Source: AL-N1 sp039178835
GTDB taxonomy: Bacteria > Chloroflexota > Chloroflexia > Chloroflexales > Roseiflexaceae
Assembly (NCBI GenBank): GCA_039178835.1
Contig: JBCDFA010000433.1
Location: 1-5,710 of the forward strand
Length of the DNA stretch: 5,710 bases
Reading direction: 5' to 3'
Part shown: piece after piece, positions 1 to 5,710 of the stretch
Layout of the letters: every line of letters starts with the position of its first letter
Position numbering within the stretch: the stretch's first letter is position 1
Notes under the pieces: generated by a model
Told to the model about the DNA's origin: nothing
Seen by the model: only the letters and a program-made list of their open reading frames with translations
Databases searched by the model: none
Made by a program: the position numbers and the translations under genes

Positions 1-17
1 TGTCTCAACAATTCTGG

Positions 18-1283
18 ATGCGATGTATATTTGTAGGACTGTTTGCCAGTTTGCTCCTTGCGGCCTGTGCTAATCAAGAACAGGCTGTGAGCCCAACGGC
101 TGTCGCGACTGATGAGACGGCTACTGTGCCAAGCGAGCCCCAGGCAACAACCGTACCAGCTACTAATGTCCCAGCGGTAACAACCGAACCAAGAGCGACA
201 GTCATCCCAGCCACGGAAATCCCAGACATTTCTGAGGCAACTCCTGACACGGCGGCGCCTGCCCCTGAAGCTATCCCACCAGGGGCTACCACACCTGCGT
301 TAGAACGCTCGTTAGCGTTGCAGGAGCCGCGTCTGAAGGGCGATGATGTACAGTCAGCACAGCAGCAATTGGAAGCGTTAGGATATGCTATCGGGGAAGT
401 TGATGGTATCTATGGTCCGCAGACCGAAGCTGCTACGCGTGCGTTTCAGGCCCGTAACAGCCTGACCGTTGATGGGATTGTAGGACCGCAGACGTGGGAG
501 CAGTTGTTCAGTGATACTGCTCTTGCCGCTGGGGAGTCAGATGTCGTTCCCATCGTTGATGCAAGAACTGGTTGGTTGCTTGGCGGCAGTAGTGGTGATG
601 TCTGGTTTGATATGGATACTGCAGGACCATTGCTTGCAGCCAGTGAGGAGTATCGTCTCTATGGTTTGACAGAGCAGCAGGGTACTGCTACGGGAATTCA
701 CAATCCTCCAGTAGAAGCTGAGCCCTGTGAAGGTCTTCGGACGGTCGGTTTCACTCCGGTTCCTGGAGAAGCCTCCATTCTTGCACTTGGTGGCGACTGG
801 GATGCGTTGCCCCGTGTGCCTGTTGAAGAGGGAACGGATTCAGAGGTGTATAAACAAGCGGTTGCAGAACTGCTTCAGGCGCAGGGGATCACTGAGCCCG
901 AGGTGCAGATTGAACAGGTCATACGGATCGATCTGGAAGGCGATGGTACCGACGAGGTGCTGATCAGTGCAACCCGTCTGGCAGAGTTGAATGGCGTTGC
1001 GCCAGCATCACTGATAGAAGCAGGTGATTATTCGCTAGTGATGTTGCGAAAGATGATCGATGGCGAGGTGACCAACATCTTTGTTAATGGTGAGAGCTAT
1101 ACTGAAGCGAAGGATTCTGTGATTCCAAACCAGTATCGTGTTGGTGCTATTCTTGATACCAATGGTAATGGGCAGATGGAGTTTGCTGTCGAGATCGATT
1201 ACTACGAAGGCGCTGGAACTGAGCTCTATCGTGTAAATGGTGAACAGTCTGAGCGTCTTCTCAGTACCGGATGTTCTCCTTAG
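18..1283 (+). CDS. Secreted lipoprotein with peptidoglycan-binding domain
   Basis: The 421-residue product starts with a short hydrophobic signal (residues 4-16) ending in a lipobox L14-A15-A16-C17, so it should be lipidated at Cys17 and anchored outside the membrane. Residues 22-95 form a Thr/Pro/Ala-rich, probably disordered linker. Residues 100-165 match the PG_binding_1 fold: LKGDDVQSAQQQLEALGY, then DGIYGPQTEAATRAFQ and a second VDGIVGPQTW turn, so it probably docks on the cell wall. The rest is unrecognised except for two acidic loops, DLEGDGTDE (315-323) and DTNGNGQME (380-388), that look like calcium-binding or FG-GAP-like loops. No catalytic domain is visible. There is no Shine-Dalgarno before the ATG at 18, and the frame stays open to the window edge, where the first two bases (TG) could end an ATG/GTG/TTG codon; the true start may be six codons upstream. 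The gene is separated from the downstream operon by a terminator. Confidence 0.85.
   Translation: MRCIFVGLFASLLLAACANQEQAVSPTAVATDETATVPSEPQATTVPATNVPAVTTEPRATVIPATEIPDISEATPDTAAPAPEAIPPGATTPALERSLALQEPRLKGDDVQSAQQQLEALGYAIGEVDGIYGPQTEAATRAFQARNSLTVDGIVGPQTWEQLFSDTALAAGESDVVPIVDARTGWLLGGSSGDVWFDMDTAGPLLAASEEYRLYGLTEQQGTATGIHNPPVEAEPCEGLRTVGFTPVPGEASILALGGDWDALPRVPVEEGTDSEVYKQAVAELLQAQGITEPEVQIEQVIRIDLEGDGTDEVLISATRLAELNGVAPASLIEAGDYSLVMLRKMIDGEVTNIFVNGESYTEAKDSVIPNQYRVGAILDTNGNGQMEFAVEIDYYEGAGTELYRVNGEQSERLLSTGCSP
81..302 (+). repeat. Low-complexity Thr/Pro/Ala linker with a degenerate internal repeat
   Basis: This part of the lipoprotein gene encodes residues 22-95, almost entirely T, P, A, V and E. 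A ten-residue unit occurs twice, ATTVPATNVP at residues 43-52 and ATVIPATEIP at 60-69, 17 residues apart. The DNA copies have diverged, so this is an old protein-level repeat and not a recent tandem duplication. Its likely role is a flexible spacer that lets the peptidoglycan-binding domain reach away from the membrane. Confidence 0.7.
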
Positions 1284-1299
1284 TATTGGGTGTGGGGTG

Positions 1300-1331
1300 T
1301 AGTAGTAGTAGGATTATCAAAACTACTGCTA
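1300..1331 (+). other. Weak hairpin after the lipoprotein gene
   Basis: TAGTAGTAGT at 1300-1309 can pair with ACTACTGCTA at 1322-1331, giving ten pairs (one G-T wobble) around a 12-base loop. It starts 17 bases after the lipoprotein stop codon. There is no T-run behind it, so it is not a terminator by itself; it could protect the 3' end of the mRNA or simply reflect the TAG repeat. Function is unproven. Confidence 0.3.
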
Positions 1332-1371
1332 TGTGTGGTTAATAGACTAAATAATCATATTGCGTATCTTG

Positions 1372-1401
1372 AAGCCGGAGATACTCATATCTCCGGTTTT
1401 T
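1372..1401 (+). terminator. Rho-independent terminator of the lipoprotein gene
   Basis: CCGGAGATA at 1375-1383 pairs perfectly with TATCTCCGG at 1388-1396 across a four-base CTCA loop, and a run of five T follows at 1397-1401. The stem can be extended by G-T, A-T and A-T pairs into the T-run. The T-run lies on the plus strand only, so it terminates rightward transcription. It lies 88 bases after the lipoprotein stop and insulates the next operon from it. Confidence 0.88.
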
Positions 1402-1560
1402 GCATGCGTTATTTTAGAAAAATGATGATATGCCAACGTATTTTAATGTTCTTTCGCTGCTCTTACTTAGCAGTGGTTGTTATTGATAGAATTATACTTA
1501 ACACTTACATAACAAAACTTAACGCTAAGATTACATACTGAAAGGTTTCAGGAGTACATT
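1402..1560 (+). promoter_or_regulatory. AT-rich leader and presumed promoter region of the four-gene operon
   Basis: After the terminator, this spacer is clearly richer in A and T than the flanking genes and holds no supported gene. Because a terminator lies just upstream, the promoter for the genes from 1561 onward should be here. Possible elements are a TTGATA -35-like box at 1483-1488 with a poor TACATA -10 at 1506-1511, or a good TATACT -10 at 1493-1498 without a good -35 box. Neither pair is convincing, so the exact start site is unknown. The region ends in AGGAG (1550-1554), six bases before the ATG at 1561. Confidence 0.5.
1496..1523 (+). repeat. Heptamer direct repeats upstream of the operon
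   Basis: ACTTAAC occurs at 1496-1502 and again at 1517-1523, exactly 21 bases apart (about two helical turns). The related ACTTACA at 1503-1509 directly follows the first copy. This would fit a protein-binding site lying over or near the promoter, but an AT-rich spacer can give such matches by chance. Confidence 0.3.
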
Positions 1561-2631
1561 ATGCAACTGCTCGATTCTCCCAACGTCAAACATAGCTTTA
1601 CCACACGAATTATTCCATTTGAGGAAATGACACATCATGCTCCTTTGACAACCCCGCCACAGATCGGTGATGTCGTAGTTGCAGAAGTGTTGAGTATTGG
1701 GAAGCATTCCGCATTAGAGATGCGTACAGGCGCAAATATCCCTATCTTTCCTGGCGATACCATTGTAGGTGTGTTTGGCAACCGTTATGCAACAGATCAG
1801 TTTGAAGGGTATGTTCCTTCTGAGCCCATCTTTGAGTGTGATCTCCTTTCGATTGGTGGTGTATGTGGTCACGTGGCATCAGCCCACAAGTCAATGAACA
1901 CGCCTACACGATTACGTATCCTGGGGAATGTCTGTAATCAAGAGGGTGCGCCGGTTAGTCAACGCGCATTTGGCCTTCCATTGAGCACCAGTCAGCCACA
2001 GGGAGAGGTTATTCTGGTGGTGGGTTCTTCGATGAACTCTGGCAAAACAACAACAGTCGGAACATTGGTACGTGCGCTGAATCGAGATGGGTTTAACGTT
2101 GCTGCTGCAAAGGTCACTGGGACCGCTGCTGGCAAAGATGCACGCTACTTTATGGGATGTGGTGCACGACAAGTGCTGGATTTCACTGATGCCGGATTTC
2201 CGTCGACCTATATGCTTTCCATTGAGGAACTGCATTCGATCTATCACTCATTGTTGACCAATTTACGTGCCTCGAAGCCTGACTATATTATCCTGGAAAT
2301 TGCTGACGGTATCTTCCAACGTGAGACACGTATGCTGCTGGAAAGTGGCCTGTTACGTTCAACCGTCGATCATATTTTCTTTGCGGCTGGTGATAGTCTT
2401 GCCGTTGAGTGTGGTATTCGCCATCTGAATGAGCAGGGCTGGTATCCACGAGCTGTGTCTGGCGCAATCACGCAGAGCCCACTGATGATGGGTGAAGCTG
2501 AAGCAGCAACAGGAATTCGCTGCCTGACGATTGACCAGATGATGGAGGGCGAAGTGTCGGCTTTGTTACGTAACCAATTCCCTTTTCATTTCGAGCAGTT
2601 TGAAGCTGCATTAGTTCAACAGGTGGCCTAA
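1561..2631 (+). CDS. Two-domain P-loop NTPase, BioD/DUF1611-like C-terminal domain
   Basis: The 356-residue protein has no signal peptide or membrane segment and should be cytosolic. The start is supported by AGGAG six bases upstream. Residues 36-140 form a probably beta-rich domain I do not recognise (GDVVVAEVLSIGKHSALE, then FPGDTIVGVFGNRY). Residues 150-340 are a P-loop domain: the hydrophobic strand ILVV leads into G155-x5-GKT (G161-K162-T163), the spacing used by dethiobiotin synthetase and DUF1611 proteins instead of the classic G-x4-GK. A KVTGTAAGKD segment (184-193) and VLDFTDAG (206-213) resemble conserved stretches of that group, and DYIILEIADG (241-250) is a plausible Walker B/acidic strand. 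The family suggests ATP- or GTP-dependent chemistry such as a carboxylate activation, but the substrate cannot be read. MobB-like proteins are an alternative. First gene of the operon; the exporter gene starts one base after its stop. Confidence 0.8.
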   Translation: MQLLDSPNVKHSFTTRIIPFEEMTHHAPLTTPPQIGDVVVAEVLSIGKHSALEMRTGANIPIFPGDTIVGVFGNRYATDQFEGYVPSEPIFECDLLSIGGVCGHVASAHKSMNTPTRLRILGNVCNQEGAPVSQRAFGLPLSTSQPQGEVILVVGSSMNSGKTTTVGTLVRALNRDGFNVAAAKVTGTAAGKDARYFMGCGARQVLDFTDAGFPSTYMLSIEELHSIYHSLLTNLRASKPDYIILEIADGIFQRETRMLLESGLLRSTVDHIFFAAGDSLAVECGIRHLNEQGWYPRAVSGAITQSPLMMGEAEAATGIRCLTIDQMMEGEVSALLRNQFPFHFEQFEAALVQQVA

Positions 2632-2632
2632 T

Positions 2633-4459
2633 ATGCGACAGCTTGTACAGACAGATGGGCGTAGCTTTCCGTTGTCGATGGTAATACAACAGCTCTTCGC
2701 ACATATCAAGAGCTTTCGGCCCATCACAGTTATCACACAGCTTTGGCCGTTTCTAAAAACAGAGTGGCGACGCTTGATTGATGCGACGGGAACTACGCTG
2801 CTGCTGACAGGCGTCGAGGTTGCTACTCCTGTTCTGATTGGTATTTTTGTCGATATCATGTGGGCACGTCTCACTGGTGATCCTATCTTCGCAATGAATC
2901 AATATGGGATTATCGCTTTGTTAATGGTTGGTGTGTTTGCCCGTGGGTTTTTACTCACGCGGCAGCATGCCCTTGGTGGTGAGATTGGCGAACGAACAGC
3001 GGCGAATCTTCGCATCCGTCTCTGGTCGCACTTGCAGCAGGTTCCACTGGATTATATCCGACAGCGTGGGCCTGGCCGTCTCTCGCTGCGTTTCCTGAGC
3101 GACACACGGATGATTCAGCGCTTGGTCACCCAAGGCATGGTGCGGTTGTCACAAGACATGTTATTGCTCATTGCTATTGCGGTGGTGCTGTTAATGATTA
3201 ACTGGCGTATGGCTCTCGGTGTGCTGGTGGTTTTTCCTGCCTATGTGGTTATTTTCAATCATCTAAACCCCAAACTCCGACGTGCCAGTCGTCAGACCCG
3301 TCGTCGCCGTAGCCGCCTTTCGGCCTACCTGTACGATCGCATGACGGGTATGGTGGCCATCAAGGCATCGGGACGACAGCCGACCGAGAGTGAGACACTT
3401 CGTTCGCTCTCGCGTAGTCTCGCAAGCCGTGGGGCACGCCGAGCCCGTATCGGTGGCCAGGTACAGGGATACGCGGCCAGTGCGGTTGCTGCCGGGAGTG
3501 TCTTGGTTTTAGTACTGGCAGCCGTTGAGATTGCCGCCGGTCGACTCTCGGCGGGTATGTTTGTCACATTCTATACGATGCTTGGGTTGATCGTGCCGGT
3601 CTTCCAGCGCATTGCCGTCGCCAACCGCTACTATCAAGAAGCATCTATTTCGCTTGACAATGTGATGCGGACATTCTCTGTTCAACCAGAGATTATGGAT
3701 GACCTACAACTGCCCGACATAAAGGTTGATGAGGGTTCAGTTATGGTCAAGGGAGTGTCGTTTAAACATAAAGATGGTCCAAAAGTGCTTAGCGGTGTTA
3801 GTTTTGAGGCTCATCGCGGAGAACTCGTTGCACTCGTCGGGCCTAATGGAGCAGGGAAAAGCTCTCTCATTGAGTTATTACTTCGCTTTCGTAAACCTTC
3901 TGAAGGGCGAGTCTGTATCGATAGACAAGACATCTCAAAGGTATCGCTTACCTCACTACGGTCACATATTGGACTGGTCTCACAAGATGCACCTTTGTTA
4001 GATGGGACTATTGCGCAGAATATCGCCTACGGTGTACAGGATGGTGCTCCCGAGGAGCAAATTTTGGAGGCGGCGCGGCTTTCCGGTCTGGATCGGGTTG
4101 TTGCAACGCTACCGGATGGATGGGACACCAAAGTTGGTGCTGGGGGCAAGGCTCTATCGGGCGGACAACGTCAGTTGATTGCATTGGCACGGGCGCTTGC
4201 GTCTGACCCACCGATCCTGATCCTTGATGAAGCCACTTCGGCACTCGATGCGGAAACGGAACAGATGTTGGCTGAGCGATTGCGGGAACTGGCGGAACAC
4301 AAAACAGTCATTGCATCGGCCCACCGCCTCCCAACATTGCTTGTTGCTGACCGGATTTATGTACTCCAGCAGGGACACCTTATGGAAGAAGGAACACATC
4401 ATTCCTTGCTGGAACAGAATGGAATTTACACACGGTTATTTGGCGAAGAAAGGTCATAA
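2633..4459 (+). CDS. ABC exporter, fused transmembrane and ATPase domains
   Basis: The 608-residue protein is a complete type-1 exporter half-transporter that should work as a homodimer in the inner membrane. About six membrane helices lie near residues 53-75, 92-108, 174-189, 193-208, 280-303 and 306-325. The ATPase domain (about 365-608) has every expected motif: Walker A GPNGAGKS (403-410), Q-loop Gln451, signature LSGGQ (508-512), Walker B ILILDE (528-533), D-loop SALD (536-539) and H-loop His564, so it is predicted to be active. There is no C39 peptidase domain, so it does not itself cleave double-glycine leaders. A very basic cytosolic loop (residues 214-228, PKLRR..RRRRSR) follows helix 4. 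The first 45 residues are an extra amphipathic or basic stretch before helix 1. AGGTGG (2621-2626) lies six bases before the ATG. The substrate is unknown; its place in the operon suggests it exports the product of the neighbouring genes. Lipid or drug exporters of the MsbA/LmrA type share this layout. Confidence 0.95.
   Translation: MRQLVQTDGRSFPLSMVIQQLFAHIKSFRPITVITQLWPFLKTEWRRLIDATGTTLLLTGVEVATPVLIGIFVDIMWARLTGDPIFAMNQYGIIALLMVGVFARGFLLTRQHALGGEIGERTAANLRIRLWSHLQQVPLDYIRQRGPGRLSLRFLSDTRMIQRLVTQGMVRLSQDMLLLIAIAVVLLMINWRMALGVLVVFPAYVVIFNHLNPKLRRASRQTRRRRSRLSAYLYDRMTGMVAIKASGRQPTESETLRSLSRSLASRGARRARIGGQVQGYAASAVAAGSVLVLVLAAVEIAAGRLSAGMFVTFYTMLGLIVPVFQRIAVANRYYQEASISLDNVMRTFSVQPEIMDDLQLPDIKVDEGSVMVKGVSFKHKDGPKVLSGVSFEAHRGELVALVGPNGAGKSSLIELLLRFRKPSEGRVCIDRQDISKVSLTSLRSHIGLVSQDAPLLDGTIAQNIAYGVQDGAPEEQILEAARLSGLDRVVATLPDGWDTKVGAGGKALSGGQRQLIALARALASDPPILILDEATSALDAETEQMLAERLRELAEHKTVIASAHRLPTLLVADRIYVLQQGHLMEEGTHHSLLEQNGIYTRLFGEERS
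4445..4453 (+). promoter_or_regulatory. Ribosome binding site deciding the start of the 170-residue protein
   Basis: The frame of the next gene is open far back into the exporter gene (a Met codon exists at 4224). The purine-rich GAAGAAAGG here, ten bases before the ATG at 4464, marks that ATG as the true start. It lies inside the last codons of the exporter gene, as is usual in a packed operon. Confidence 0.65.
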
Positions 4460-4463
4460 ACAC

Positions 4464-4976
4464 ATGTTTGAGATAAATAGAAACTACCTGTCTGTAGCCG
4501 GAGAAAGCGGGTTGTCTACACAAGAAAAATGGTTGGCAGGTGGATTTAGTCTGGCAATGATCGGCGCGGTGCTCTGGCCGCTGGTAGAGAACTGGCGTGA
4601 GCAACCACAGGATAACTTCCCGCTTTCGTACTATCCAATGTTTTCGGCCAAGCGCTCTAAGAAAGCCAAAGTAAGCTATCTCGTCGGATACGACTCACAC
4701 GGCCAGCGTCATATTCTTTCATACAAACTGGCCGGTAGCGGTGGTATGAATCAGGTACGTCGACAGATTCGCTTTCTGGTTAAGAATGGGCATGCGGAAA
4801 AGCTTTGTCATAACGTAGCCGAACGTATAGCACAACAACGTAGGGGCGTTCTCACCGACATTGTGCGTGTCCAGGTAGTGACTGGAACTTATCGCCTCGA
4901 TAGCTATTTCCAGGGGGATCGTCGTCCGTTGTCTGAGCAAGTCCATGCCGAATATATCCTGGAGGAGGTCGCATAA
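4464..4976 (+). CDS. Small single-pass membrane protein, partner of the HTTM protein
   Basis: The product has 170 residues. A short polar N-terminus is followed by one hydrophobic segment (about 23-41, WLAGGFSLAMIGAVLWPLV), then FPLSYYPMFS (52-61) and a soluble basic domain with many R and K residues. I recognise no enzyme motif. An F-P-x-S-x-Y-P-M-F stretch just after a membrane helix is, as far as I recall, common in small proteins encoded beside HTTM membrane proteins, and the next gene is one. The start is chosen at 4464 because of the Shine-Dalgarno just upstream and the four-base gap after the exporter stop; translation from 4224 would overlap the exporter by 236 bases and is unlikely. 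The stop TAA overlaps the next ATG by one base, so the two are probably translated together. The role (assembly, substrate binding or protection) is unknown; by layout it resembles SdpA next to SdpB, without demonstrated homology. Confidence 0.78.
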   Translation: MFEINRNYLSVAGESGLSTQEKWLAGGFSLAMIGAVLWPLVENWREQPQDNFPLSYYPMFSAKRSKKAKVSYLVGYDSHGQRHILSYKLAGSGGMNQVRRQIRFLVKNGHAEKLCHNVAERIAQQRRGVLTDIVRVQVVTGTYRLDSYFQGDRRPLSEQVHAEYILEEVA

Positions 4977-5710
4977 TGAACTGGGCTACTAAGCAGATGG
5001 ACTCATTCTGGTTCACCAAAGCACCTGCCAGCAGACTGGCAATGCTCAGAATTATCCTTGGCCTGTATACGCTCTACTATGTCGGTAAACGGTTTTCCAT
5101 GTTCATGCGCGTTGCAAAGAATGATCCAGTTTTGTTTAAGCCAATCGGTGTGGCAGTACATCTCAAGGAGCCGATTGCACCAGCAGTCTTTCGGAAGTTG
5201 CTGATAACATTACTCATTGCGAACGTCGCGTTTGTCTTTGGTTGGCGACATCGCTACACCGGTCCACTCTTCGCGACCTTATTACTCTGGATCTTGTGTT
5301 ACCGCAACTCGTGGTCGATGATCTATCACAGCGATAACACCATTGTGCTGCATGCGATCATCCTGGGGCTAGCACCCGCTGCCGATGCGCTATCACTCGA
5401 CTCGTGCAAGCAGATTCTGGCTGGTTCGTCGGAGAATGGTGTAACCACGCCAAAAAGTGGCACTCAGTATGGTTGGCCGATCCAGTTGATCAACTCCGTG
5501 ACAGTCATTACCTACTTCCTCTCGGGCGTGGCGAAGGTGAAGGGGCCATTGGGCTGGAAATGGGGTTCAGGTGAGTCGCTTCGTAGCCAGATCGCCGTCG
5601 ATAGCTTGCGTAAGGATGTCCTTGGTGAAGGTGCGTCGAATCTCGCATTTACCTTGTACAACCAGACCGCCCTGTTCAAAATCCTGGCCATCGGTTCGCT
5701 GATTATGGAA
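4976..5710 (+). CDS. HTTM (vitamin K-dependent gamma-carboxylase-like) membrane protein, 3' end cut
   Basis: The frame is open from the ATG at 4976 to the window end, giving 245 residues of a longer protein. A strong GGAGGAGG (4961-4968) precedes the start by seven bases, and the start codon shares one base with the previous stop (TAATG). Several membrane helices are visible, near residues 20-38, 72-90, 95-110, 122-138 and 168-184, with a sixth beginning near 230. Family features are FKPIGVAVHL (54-63), HSDNTIVLH (118-126) and YFLSGVAKVKG (180-190) followed by GWKWGSGESL (193-202), the pattern of the HTTM superfamily that includes gamma-glutamyl carboxylase and SdpB. Lys187 falls where the catalytic lysine of human gamma-carboxylase would be. 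Whether this protein carboxylates anything is unknown; most bacterial HTTM proteins have no proven reaction. Complete HTTM proteins are usually 300 residues or longer, so 60 or more residues are probably missing. Confidence 0.85.
   Translation, partial: MNWATKQMDSFWFTKAPASRLAMLRIILGLYTLYYVGKRFSMFMRVAKNDPVLFKPIGVAVHLKEPIAPAVFRKLLITLLIANVAFVFGWRHRYTGPLFATLLLWILCYRNSWSMIYHSDNTIVLHAIILGLAPAADALSLDSCKQILAGSSENGVTTPKSGTQYGWPIQLINSVTVITYFLSGVAKVKGPLGWKWGSGESLRSQIAVDSLRKDVLGEGASNLAFTLYNQTALFKILAIGSLIME

Noticed and set aside
74..292. Minus-strand open frame rich in Val, Ala and Gly
   Set aside because: It is the complement of the Thr/Pro/Ala-rich linker of the lipoprotein; its composition follows from that low-complexity sequence.
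1290..1541. An 83-codon plus-strand open frame, including a 45-codon version from the ATG at 1404
   Set aside because: The long version runs through the intrinsic terminator and the hairpin, neither start has a Shine-Dalgarno, and codon use (many ATA and AGA codons) is unlike the neighbours. It reads as an open stretch in an AT-rich spacer. The 45-residue basic, hydrophobic version was considered as a toxin-like peptide but has no support.
1402..1560. Riboswitch or attenuator in the leader
   Set aside because: No extended conserved pairing or second terminator-like hairpin is visible between 1402 and the Shine-Dalgarno at 1550.
3720..3980. AT-richer stretch within the exporter gene, at the linker and start of the ATPase domain, next to a GC-richer membrane-domain part
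   Set aside because: Considered as a sign of recombination between exporter genes, but the frame and motifs are continuous and the contrast is largely due to Arg/Ala-rich codons before it; not enough to claim a mosaic.
4224..4463. Upstream extension of the small membrane protein into the exporter gene
   Set aside because: It would overlap the ATPase-encoding end of the exporter by 236 bases; the Shine-Dalgarno at 4445-4453 and the ATG at 4464 explain the start better.

Overview
The window shows a complete secreted lipoprotein gene at the left, a transcription stop and an AT-rich spacer in the middle, and a tightly packed four-gene plus-strand operon that runs off the right edge. Base composition is moderate. 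The style of the lipoprotein (a Thr/Pro/Ala-rich linker followed by a peptidoglycan-binding domain) and the general gene style suggest a filamentous Chloroflexota bacterium such as a Chloroflexus or Herpetosiphon relative. That assignment rests on general impression only; there is no rRNA or marker gene to test it.

Left part (1-1400): a lipoprotein with a lipobox, a disordered linker, a PG_binding_1-type domain and a C-terminal domain with two Asp/Asn/Gly-rich loops resembling calcium-binding loops. It is followed by a weak hairpin and then by a convincing intrinsic terminator, which separates it from what follows.

Middle (1402-1560): an AT-rich spacer with no supported gene. It should contain the promoter of the downstream operon and has a small cluster of heptamer direct repeats just before a clear Shine-Dalgarno sequence.

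Right part (1561-5710): four genes with junctions of +1, +4 and -1 bases, each with its own Shine-Dalgarno sequence. They encode (1) a two-domain P-loop protein with a BioD/DUF1611-like nucleotide-binding motif, (2) a complete type-1 ABC exporter with fused membrane and ATPase domains, (3) a 170-residue single-pass membrane protein, and (4) the first 245 residues of a polytopic HTTM (vitamin K-dependent gamma-carboxylase-like) membrane protein, cut by the window edge. The HTTM protein keeps a Y-F-x-x-G-V-x-K segment that resembles, from memory, the catalytic-lysine region of human gamma-glutamyl carboxylase.

How they may work together (inference): a cytosolic NTP-dependent enzyme, an exporter and a small-membrane-protein/HTTM pair could make, modify and export a small molecule or peptide. 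The small-protein plus HTTM arrangement is reminiscent of SdpA/SdpB, which mature the SDP toxin of Bacillus subtilis. No precursor peptide is visible in this window; the sequence downstream of 5710 is the place where one might be found.
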